The translations under genes were made by a program, and so were the position numbers. Positions 56,042 through 64,000 of a stretch of DNA of 64,000 nucleotides are shown piece by piece (position 1 is the stretch's first letter; every line of letters starts with the position of its first letter). This DNA is from Lysobacteraceae bacterium (GTDB lineage: Bacteria; Pseudomonadota; Gammaproteobacteria; Nitrococcales; AK92), in assembly GCA_012523465.1 (NCBI GenBank), contig JAAYIK010000035.1, positions 1 through 64,000 on the forward strand, written 5' to 3'. The notes beneath the pieces were generated by a model that was not told where the DNA came from, ran no database searches, and saw only the letters and a list, made by a program, of their open reading frames with translations.

Positions 56042-57766
56042 TCAGTCCCACTCGGAGGCAACGACCGGCACGCTCGTCACCGCGAACACCTCGGCTGCGC
56101 CGATGCCGCGGGGATCGGAGGCCGCCAGCACCTGCCCCGCTGCCCGATCCCAGAGGATAGCCTGCATGTCGCCGTAGCGACGTTCTAGGACGCGCAGCTC
56201 ATGCCCCATGGCGGTCAGTTCCTTGCGCACCTGCGGGTCGAGGGCGTCCGGCTCCAGCTGGATCTCGTCCGGCAGGTACTGGTGATGGAAGCGGCCGCGG
56301 CCGACCCAGTCGGTGGGCGGCAAACCCTGCTCGAAGGCCAGCGTGGCCAACAGCACCATGGTGACGATGCGGCTGCCACCGGGGGTGCCGAGCACGCCGA
56401 TGCGGTTTTCGGTTTCCAGGAAGGTCGGCGTCATGCTTGACAGCGGCCGCTTGCCGGGCGCGATCAGGTTCGGGGCCGTGCCGACCAGGCCATAGAAGTT
56501 CGGCTCGTCGAGAGCGGCGGCGAAGTCGTCCATCTCGTTGTTGAGCAGCACTCCGGTGTCGCCGGCGACCACCGCCGCGCCGAAGAGATGGTTGATGGTT
56601 AGGGTAGCAGCAACCCGGTTGCCTTCCGCATCGAGGATGGAAAGGTGGGTGGTGTGGCTGCCGCCGGGCTGGTCCGGCAGCGCCGGCGCCAGCAGCCTGC
56701 TGGGGGTGGCCCGATCCGGCCGGATCGATTGCGCCAGACCGCGGGCGTAGAACGGGTCGAGCAGCATGGCCAGTGGCATGTCGACGAAGTCCGGGTCGCC
56801 CAGATAGGCGGCGCGGTCGCGGTAGGCGCGGCGCATGGCCTCGACGATGACGTGCACCCGCTGCGCCGGCGGTAGCCGTTCCAGATCGTAACCGCTCAGC
56901 ATGTTCAGCATCTGGATCAGGCCGATACCGCCGGCCGAGGGCGGCGGGGCGCTGACGATGCGGATGCCGCGGTAGTGGCCGGTGACCGGCGGTCGTTCTT
57001 GCACCGTGTAATCGGCCAGGTCCTGTTCGCTCCAAATGCCGTTTGCGGCACGCACCGCCGCAACCAGCCGCTTGGCTAGTTCGCCGCGATAGAAGCCAGC
57101 GGCTCCTTCCGCCGCCAGGCGTTCCAGGGTGCGCGCCAGATCTGGCTGACGCAGCTTCCAGCCGACCGGCGGCACCTCGTTGTCTGCCAGGAAAATGGCG
57201 GCCGCCTGCGGGTCTCGCCGCAGCGCTTCCAGCCGTAGCCGCACCATGCGCTGGTAGAACTCGTCGACGGCGAAGCCCTCCCGCGCCAGGCGAATGGCCG
57301 GCGCCAGGCTTTGCGCTAGCGATAGCCGGCCATAGCGCTCGGCGATATGGGCCCAGGCGGCCGGCGCGCCGGGAATCGCCGCCGCCAGCGCGCCGTCCCG
57401 CGAGGCCCGCTGGCGGATGCCGTCGTCGGCCGCCAGGTACATGTCGGGAGTGGCGGCGCGCGGGGCGACCTCGCGGCCGTCGATCATGATCTGCAGGCCG
57501 TCCTCGGCCCGATGCAGCAGCCAGAATCCGCCGCCGCCGATGCCGGAGCTGTAGGGTTCCACCACGGCCAGCGCGGCGCTGGCGGCCACGGCAGCGTCGA
57601 AGGCGTTGCCGCCGGCCTGGAGAATGTCGCGAGCTGCTGTCGTCGCCAGCGGATGGGCGGTCGCGACGGCGGCAGCCGGCGGCTTCTGGGCGGCGGCAGC
57701 GGCCGCCAGCAAGGCCAGGCAAAGCAGAGCCAGCCAGCGGCGTAGCCGGAGAGGGTGAAAGCGCAT
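56042..57766 (-). CDS. ggt: Gamma-glutamyltransferase
   Basis: This 574-residue periplasmic enzyme that cleaves glutathione has a signal peptide (LALLCLALLAAAAAAQKPPA), AVVEPYSSGIGGGGFWLL, the self-cleavage and nucleophile Thr in SHTTHLSILDAEGN (near residue 370), and the substrate-binding MTPTFLE and GTPGGSRIVT. It matures into two chains by cutting before that Thr. The gene is alone on its strand. Confidence 0.94.
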   Translation of the reverse strand: MRFHPLRLRRWLALLCLALLAAAAAAQKPPAAAVATAHPLATTAARDILQAGGNAFDAAVAASAALAVVEPYSSGIGGGGFWLLHRAEDGLQIMIDGREVAPRAATPDMYLAADDGIRQRASRDGALAAAIPGAPAAWAHIAERYGRLSLAQSLAPAIRLAREGFAVDEFYQRMVRLRLEALRRDPQAAAIFLADNEVPPVGWKLRQPDLARTLERLAAEGAAGFYRGELAKRLVAAVRAANGIWSEQDLADYTVQERPPVTGHYRGIRIVSAPPPSAGGIGLIQMLNMLSGYDLERLPPAQRVHVIVEAMRRAYRDRAAYLGDPDFVDMPLAMLLDPFYARGLAQSIRPDRATPSRLLAPALPDQPGGSHTTHLSILDAEGNRVAATLTINHLFGAAVVAGDTGVLLNNEMDDFAAALDEPNFYGLVGTAPNLIAPGKRPLSSMTPTFLETENRIGVLGTPGGSRIVTMVLLATLAFEQGLPPTDWVGRGRFHHQYLPDEIQLEPDALDPQVRKELTAMGHELRVLERRYGDMQAILWDRAAGQVLAASDPRGIGAAEVFAVTSVPVVASEWD

Positions 57767-58173
57767 GCGCGTCTCCTACAGTGGCTGAACCTGGTCAGAT
57801 CCTGCCCCGTCCCGAACAACCGTGCAACGACAGGGGAGCGGTGCCGTGGAGCGGCCAGCTCCGGGAAACTCTGATGGTCATTCCATTGAGACGCGGCTCG
57901 CTTGCCCTCATGTTGGATTGGAATTTGGCCTGCGACGACATGTGCGCTTGGCGGCCTGCCGGAAGGCGGGACGTTGGGCGTTTTGCCGTGTCGTCACGGG
58001 CAGAGCTGCGGACCGTTTGATTGGGTCTGCGGCTCTGGGTCTCGGCACGTCCGTGCCGAACGGGTGCTGGGTCAGGCCCGGCGTGACCCGGCTTTGGCCG
58101 GGAACTTGCGAGGCGTCAACAGCCCATACCAACGAGACTGGCGCCGGGTGGCGCCACGCCTAGGAGGCCTGCC
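57767..58173. other. Intergenic region between ggt and the glycosyltransferases
   Basis: These 407 bases separate divergent genes. Codon-like open frames here have no recognisable features. No repeat, RNA or clear operator was found; GGAGG at 58162-58166 is the ribosome site of the next gene. Confidence 0.4.
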
Positions 58174-59292
58174 ATGCGTATAGTGATGTTCTATCACTCG
58201 CTGATATCCGACTGGAGCCACGGCAATGCCCACTTCCTGCGCGGCATCGTGCGCGAGCTGATGCGGCGTGAGCACGACGTCAAGGTGTACGAGCCGGCCG
58301 ATGGCTGGAGCCTGCAGAACCTAACCCGCGACCAGGATGAGCGGGCCGTCGAGGCCTTCTACCAGGCCTATCCAGGAATGCGCAGCATGCAATACGAGCT
58401 CGCGACGCTGGACCTGGATGAAGCTCTGGACGGCGCCGATTTGGTGCTGGTCCACGACTGGAACGAACCCGAGCTGGTGCGTCGGCTGGGCCGCCACCGG
58501 GCCGCACGCGGTGATTACATTCTATTGTTCCACGACACCCGTCACCAGCAGTTGAGCGGTGGCGAGGAAGACGCCGGCTTCGATCTTGCGGGCTTCGACG
58601 GCGTACTGGCCTGCGGCGAGGTGGTCCGCCAGCGGTATGCGGTCGCCGGCTGGAGCGGCAGTGCCTGGACCTGGCACGAGGCGGCCGACGTGGAGTTGTT
58701 CCGTCCCCTGCCGGAGATAGAGAAAACCGGCGATTTGATCTGGATCGGCAACTGGTGCGACGACGAGCGGGGCGAGGCACTGCGCAGCTTCCTGTTCGAG
58801 CCGGTGGCGGAACTGGGCTTGAGCGCCACCATCCATGGCGTGCGCTACCCCGATCACGTGCTCAAGGCGCTGGTGGAGCTGGGGATCGACTATGCCGGCT
58901 GGTTGCCCAACTATCGCGTGCCGGAGACCCTGGCCCGCTATCGGCTCACCGTTCACGTGCCGCGGCGCGCCTGCGTGGAAAGCCTGCCAGGCATCCCGAC
59001 CATCCGCGTGTTCGAAGCGCTGGCCTGCGGCATTCCGCTGGTCAGCGCGCCGTGGGACGACAGCGAAGGCCTGTTCCGCTCGGGCATGGACTATCTGGTC
59101 GCCCACAGCGGCGAGCAGATGCGCGCCCACCTGCGCGATCTCCTGAACGATGCCGACATGGCGGCCGAGCTGGCGCGACATGGGCGGGAAACCATACTGT
59201 CGCGCCATACCTGCGCCCACCGGGTCGACCAGCTGCTGGCCATCCACGCCGCCCTCGACGGCACCCCGCTGGCCAGGGAGCAGCTGGCTTGA
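58174..59292 (+). CDS. Glycosyltransferase, CgeB-like (GT-B fold)
   Basis: This 372-residue protein has an N-terminal MRIVMFYHSLISDWSHGNAH strand and the C-terminal GT-B donor-binding motif IPTIRVFEALACGIPLVSAP (near residue 270), then GRETILSRHTCAHRVDQLL, as in CgeB-type glycosyltransferases. There is no signal peptide or membrane helix. AGGAGG lies before the ATG. A second, similar gene follows 82 bases later. Donor and acceptor are unknown, and no sugar-nucleotide or export genes are visible. Confidence 0.8.
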   Translation: MRIVMFYHSLISDWSHGNAHFLRGIVRELMRREHDVKVYEPADGWSLQNLTRDQDERAVEAFYQAYPGMRSMQYELATLDLDEALDGADLVLVHDWNEPELVRRLGRHRAARGDYILLFHDTRHQQLSGGEEDAGFDLAGFDGVLACGEVVRQRYAVAGWSGSAWTWHEAADVELFRPLPEIEKTGDLIWIGNWCDDERGEALRSFLFEPVAELGLSATIHGVRYPDHVLKALVELGIDYAGWLPNYRVPETLARYRLTVHVPRRACVESLPGIPTIRVFEALACGIPLVSAPWDDSEGLFRSGMDYLVAHSGEQMRAHLRDLLNDADMAAELARHGRETILSRHTCAHRVDQLLAIHAALDGTPLAREQLA

Positions 59293-59374
59293 GAGACGGC
59301 ATGCTTGCTCGGCGACGCCGCCACCGACGGGCCGCTGAGCCCGTTTGCCGTGGCGTCGCCAGGAGCGCGGCGAG

Positions 59375-60454
59375 ATGAAGCTGGTCATACTGGGAGCATC
59401 GATTTCCTCCGCGGCTAGGGGCAGCGACCGCGCTGCCGCCTTCCGCGCCCTGGTGCGCGAGCTGGGCCGCAGTGGACACGAGGTGCTGTATCTGGAACGG
59501 AGCCCGCCGAGCCGCGCGCCGCGGGAGGTGCTGGCGCCTTCTCAGCACGGCAGCATCCGGCGTTATCGGGACTTGGCGGACCTCAAGGCCCGCTTTGCCC
59601 AGGCGGTTCGCGGGGCCGATGCCGTGATCGTCTGCTCCCGGCTGCCGCAGGGGGCCGCGCTGGGTGACTGGGTGCTGGAGACGGCGGCCGGCATCAGCGT
59701 CTTCTACGATCTCGATCCGACCATGGCGGCGGCGGCAAGGACCGATCTGACTCCGTCAGCGATCCGCCGTTACCGGCTGTACCTGTCCGTCGCCGGCGGC
59801 CCCTTGCTGCGCCAGCTGGAGCGGGAGCTCAGCTCGCCCTGCGCCCGCACGCTGTACCGCTTCTGCGATCCGGAGCAGTTCTATCCAGAGCGGCGGCAGG
59901 AGGAAAGCTGGGATCTGGGTTACCTGGGCGGGCACTGTCCCGAGCGCCGGCCGCGGCTGGAAGCCTTGCTGCTGGAGCCGGCCCGGCGTTGGCGGTCGGG
60001 ACGGTTCGTGATCGCTGGCGCCGGCCATCCGGTGGTCGGCTCTCCGAGCAACGTCAGCCACAGGAAACGCGTTCCCTATCAGGCGCGGCGCGGCTTTTAC
60101 GGTTCCCTGCGCTACACGCTATGCCTGGCCCAGGCTGCAGCACTCGGCGCTGGCTATGCGCCCAGCGTGCGGCTATTCGAGGCCGCCGCCTGCGGGGCAC
60201 CGATGATCGCCGACGACTGGCCCGGCCTCGATGCCTTGTTCAGTCCGGGGGAAGAGGTGCTGCTGGTGCAGCGCCCCGAGGAAGTGTTGGTGTTTCTGAC
60301 CGAGGTGCCGGACACGGCGCGCCGCGCCATGGGGGAGCTGGCACGACGGCGGGTGCTGACGCAGCATACCGCTGCGCACCGGGCGGTGGAGCTGGTTGAG
60401 CATCTGGAAAGCGTGGTCGCCGGCCAGGCGCTGCCATTGCAGGGGCTGGGCTGA
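59375..60454 (+). CDS. Glycosyltransferase, CgeB-like (GT-B fold)
   Basis: This 359-residue protein with the same architecture as its left neighbour has MKLVILGASISSAARGSDRA, YDLDPTMAAAARTD in the middle, and the donor motif SVRLFEAAACGAPMIADDW (near residue 268), then RRVLTQHTAAHRAVELVEHL. The two are distant paralogues, not recent copies. The start is ATG 59375 with AGGAG 12 bases upstream. They probably act in sequence on one glycan. Function is otherwise unassigned. Confidence 0.8.
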   Translation: MKLVILGASISSAARGSDRAAAFRALVRELGRSGHEVLYLERSPPSRAPREVLAPSQHGSIRRYRDLADLKARFAQAVRGADAVIVCSRLPQGAALGDWVLETAAGISVFYDLDPTMAAAARTDLTPSAIRRYRLYLSVAGGPLLRQLERELSSPCARTLYRFCDPEQFYPERRQEESWDLGYLGGHCPERRPRLEALLLEPARRWRSGRFVIAGAGHPVVGSPSNVSHRKRVPYQARRGFYGSLRYTLCLAQAAALGAGYAPSVRLFEAAACGAPMIADDWPGLDALFSPGEEVLLVQRPEEVLVFLTEVPDTARRAMGELARRRVLTQHTAAHRAVELVEHLESVVAGQALPLQGLG

Positions 60455-60480
60455 GGGCCGGCAGGACAGCAGGTGCTTGC

Positions 60481-61704
<1,224 letters not shown>

Positions 61705-61822
61705 GTCCGCTACTCTCTGCAACCTTGCAAGGAACAACAGCAAGCGGACACGATAACGCTTTGTTGGGGCCGTCGGAAGGGACGGCGGGGTGCCGCCGTC
61801 CCGGCTGCCCTGGCAACTCCGC

Positions 61823-63502
61823 TCAGGCCTTGGCGGCGTCCTCTTCCTTCAGCAGGCGGCGCAGCACCTTGCCCGCGCTGGTAGTGGGCAAGGAGTCGCG
61901 GAACTCGATGTGGCGCGGATACTTGTACGCCGCCATGTTTTGGCGGGCCCAGTCGATCAGCTCCTGCTCACTGACCTTGCCACGGTACTCCGGCCGCAGG
62001 ACCACAAACAGCTTCACGCTCTCGCCCCGCTTCTCGTCGGGCACGCCGATGGCGGCCGATTGCAACACCGCCGGATGGTTCTGCATCAAGGCTTCGACGT
62101 CCTCTGGGAAGACGCTGTAGCCGGAGCACTTGATCATTTCCTTGATCCGGCCGGTGAAGTACAGGTAGCCGTCCTCGTCCAGGTAGCCGACGTCGCCGGT
62201 GTGCACCCAGCCGTCCTTCAGGGTTTCCTCAGTCGCATCGGGCCGCTTCCAGTAGCCCTTGAACACGGCCGGGTTGCGCACCACGATCTGGCCGCTCTGG
62301 TTGGGGCCCAGCGGTTCGTTGGTGGTGAGATCGAGGATGCGGATCTCGTTGCCTGGCATGGGCAGGCCGCAGCTGCCCCACTTGATGCGCTCCTTGGGCA
62401 TGAAGGTGTCGGAGGTATGGGTTTCGCTGAGTCCGTAGGCGGCTTCGTGCATCTGACAGCCGGTGAGCCGCTTCCAGGCCTCGGCCAGCTCTTCGGTGAC
62501 CTGGATGCCGAAGCTGGTCACCATGTTCTGCCGCAGCGAGCGCAGGTCGCGCTGATCCACCCCGGGGTAATTGAGGATGGCCACGTTCATGGGGGCGATG
62601 CTGTACCACATGGTGCAGCGGTATTTCTCGAAGGCCTGGATCACCGTCTCCGGATCGAAGCGGGTCAGGATGACCACCGTGCTGCGGGTGTAGACGGGCA
62701 TGTAGATCCCGCTGTTCATGCCGGCGATGTGGCAGAAGGGCGCCACCGCCAGCGTAGTGTTGCCGGTTTCGATTCGGTTGGCCAGGAACGAGGCGGCAGT
62801 CTTGAACAGTGAGCTGCCGTAGCTGAGCATGGCGCCCTTGGGCCGGCCCGTAGTGCCGGAGGTGAAGGTCATCAGGCCGATGTCGTGCCACAGGTCGACC
62901 GGCACGGTCTCGGCAAGCGGCTCGACGCGGCGCAGGATGGCCACCAGATCCTCGCAGTCGGCCGGCTTCTCGTGCGGCGCGGCGAGTTCCTGCGGCAGCG
63001 GCAGCGTCGGCTCGTCGGGCAGGTAGTCGCTATAGGCGGTGCTGATCACGAACTCCAGGCCAGGCAGGCGGTCGCGCACCCTGGCGACGATCGGGTACAG
63101 CTCGCAGCCGACGATCACCGCCTTGGCTTCGGCATTGCCAAGCTGGTATTCGACCTCGGCCTCCTTGAACTGCGGATTCAGCGGGGTGACGATGGCGCCC
63201 ACCATCTGGATGGCGTAGTGGGCGATGATGTACTGTGGACAGTTCTGCAGGAAGATGCCGATGCGGTCGCCTTTGACCACTCCGTGCCGCTTCAGGTAAG
63301 CGGCCAGCCGGCGCACCGAGTCGCCCACCTCGCCCCAGGTGATCGCATGGCCGTAGAAGATGTAGGCGGTTTGCTCGGGCGCCTCGGCAGCGTTGTCGAG
63401 CAGATATTGGTGCATCGGCTTTTCGCCAGCGCGGTAGCTGACGGTGTGCGGGACGCCGGCCGGATAGCTGGCCAGCCATGGCTTGTCGTTGTACCTGGAC
63501 AT
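61823..63502 (-). CDS. AMP-dependent acyl-CoA synthetase/ligase
   Basis: This 559-residue adenylate-forming enzyme has the AMP motif MTFTSGTTGRPKGAMLSYG (near residue 222), YGLSETHTSD, GDVGYLDEDGYLYFTGRIKE with the hinge, and the catalytic Lys in LPTTSAGKVLRRLL. It joins a carboxylic acid to CoA using ATP. GAGGAGAGGACGATC precedes the ATG. Sequence resembles medium/long-chain fatty acid or aromatic acid ligases; not decidable here. Preceded by an ABC permease gene. Confidence 0.93.
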   Translation of the reverse strand: MSRYNDKPWLASYPAGVPHTVSYRAGEKPMHQYLLDNAAEAPEQTAYIFYGHAITWGEVGDSVRRLAAYLKRHGVVKGDRIGIFLQNCPQYIIAHYAIQMVGAIVTPLNPQFKEAEVEYQLGNAEAKAVIVGCELYPIVARVRDRLPGLEFVISTAYSDYLPDEPTLPLPQELAAPHEKPADCEDLVAILRRVEPLAETVPVDLWHDIGLMTFTSGTTGRPKGAMLSYGSSLFKTAASFLANRIETGNTTLAVAPFCHIAGMNSGIYMPVYTRSTVVILTRFDPETVIQAFEKYRCTMWYSIAPMNVAILNYPGVDQRDLRSLRQNMVTSFGIQVTEELAEAWKRLTGCQMHEAAYGLSETHTSDTFMPKERIKWGSCGLPMPGNEIRILDLTTNEPLGPNQSGQIVVRNPAVFKGYWKRPDATEETLKDGWVHTGDVGYLDEDGYLYFTGRIKEMIKCSGYSVFPEDVEALMQNHPAVLQSAAIGVPDEKRGESVKLFVVLRPEYRGKVSEQELIDWARQNMAAYKYPRHIEFRDSLPTTSAGKVLRRLLKEEDAAKA

Positions 63503-63529
63503 GATCGTCCTCTCCTCTTGTCTGTTCGT

Positions 63530-64000
63530 TCAGCGTCCTCTCAGGGTCGGATCTAGCGCGACCCGCAGCGACTCACCCAGGGTATTGAAGGCAATGGCCG
63601 TGAGCAGAATGGCCAGGCCTGGCACGTACATCTGCGCGGGCGCGATTTCCATGTACATGTAGCCGCGGGCGATCATCATTCCCCAGCTAACGTCGGGCGG
63701 CTGCACGCCGAGGCCGAGGAAGCTCAGGCTGGCCTCGGCCAGCAGGGCGACTGCCAGCAGCAGGGTGGCCTGGACGAGGACCGGCTGGATGGCGTTGGGC
63801 AGCACGTGCTTGAGCAGCAGCCGCGGCAGCGACGCGCCGAAGCAGCGGGCCGCGTCGACGTAGAGTTCCTGGCGCACCACCAGGGTGCGGGCTCGCACCA
63901 GCCGGGCCAGCTGGGGCGAGAACACCAGGCCGACCGCCAGCATGGCGGTGGTCAGCCCTATGCCCATGGCCCCGGTCACGGCCACGGCGAGCACGATGGC
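63530..64000 (-). CDS. ABC transporter permease, DppC/OppC type (partial, runs off the right edge)
   Basis: This is the C-terminal 156 residues of a peptide/nickel-type permease. The loop contacting the ATPase, DAARCFGASLPRLLLKHVLP, is the EAA motif, followed by LLAEASLSFLGLGVQPPDVS and the end NTLGESLRVALDPTLRGR, which is typical of DppC. It comes first on its strand here, 27 bases before the ligase, so the transporter and the acyl-CoA enzymes may form one operon. Confidence 0.88.
   Translation of the reverse strand, partial: AIVLAVAVTGAMGIGLTTAMLAVGLVFSPQLARLVRARTLVVRQELYVDAARCFGASLPRLLLKHVLPNAIQPVLVQATLLLAVALLAEASLSFLGLGVQPPDVSWGMMIARGYMYMEIAPAQMYVPGLAILLTAIAFNTLGESLRVALDPTLRGR

Noticed and set aside
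57822..58163. 113-codon open frame in the ggt-glycosyltransferase gap
   Set aside because: There is no ribosome site, family resemblance or reasonable composition; kept as intergenic.

Overview
This is about 64 kb of GC-rich proteobacterial chromosome, most likely from a gammaproteobacterium. The pointers are an asmA-mutY-yggX-tRNA-Phe row, an E. coli-type PEP carboxylase, an ATP-type PfkA and a FadE-type acyl-CoA dehydrogenase. A sulfur-oxidising or purple-sulfur-like relative (Chromatiales/Ectothiorhodospiraceae) would fit the persulfide-responsive operon at the left end, but that placement is inference. No phage, insertion sequence, CRISPR array or rRNA was seen. There is one tRNA.

Layout. 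0-6.3 kb: the end of a TolC-like gene, a BigR/SqrR-type regulator with two YeeE/YedE sulfur transporters and a persulfide-dioxygenase-like hydrolase, a di-haem cytochrome c peroxidase behind an FNR/ANR-type palindrome, a SulP anion permease and a CtaG-like oxidase assembly protein. 6.3-12.6 kb: FadE-type acyl-CoA dehydrogenase, HAD hydrolase, MFS exporter, DUF815 ATPase, YigZ. 12.6-26.4 kb: housekeeping metabolism (pfkA, pyrE, ppc, an icd gene fused to two CBS domains, thiolase, exonuclease III, asmA, mutY, yggX, tRNA-Phe).

26.5-43.6 kb is the accessory core. It holds a carboxymuconolactone-decarboxylase-family gene, a TRAP transporter, a three-subunit molybdenum hydroxylase with a divergent TetR regulator, a CoxG-like protein, CobS/CobT-like AAA+ and VWA proteins and a branched-chain/aromatic-acid-type ABC transporter. 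Four promoters here (27.1, 34.3, 35.15 and 38.85 kb) carry the same operator-like motif, wTrrTC-N4-GATAAA. I read this as one TetR-controlled uptake and hydroxylation regulon in which CobST may serve the hydroxylase rather than cobalamin synthesis.

44-47 kb holds the known triad of retropepsin-like protease, inactive-transglutaminase 7TM protein and glutamate-ligase-like ATP-grasp enzyme. 47-52 kb has OsmC and a macA-macB-outer-membrane efflux operon. 52-64 kb has a PduO-type adenosyltransferase, an EstB-like esterase, acyl-CoA enzymes (SDR, enoyl-CoA hydratase, CaiB-type CoA-transferase, acyl-CoA ligase), gamma-glutamyltransferase, two CgeB-like glycosyltransferases and the start of a peptide-type ABC permease.

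Caution on quality: about a dozen genes are broken by single-base indels or in-frame stops, mostly between 27 and 47 kb and several in homopolymers. These look like assembly errors or recent lesions rather than old pseudogenes, because the reading continues intact in the shifted frame. Such genes are listed as pseudogene over their full extent.
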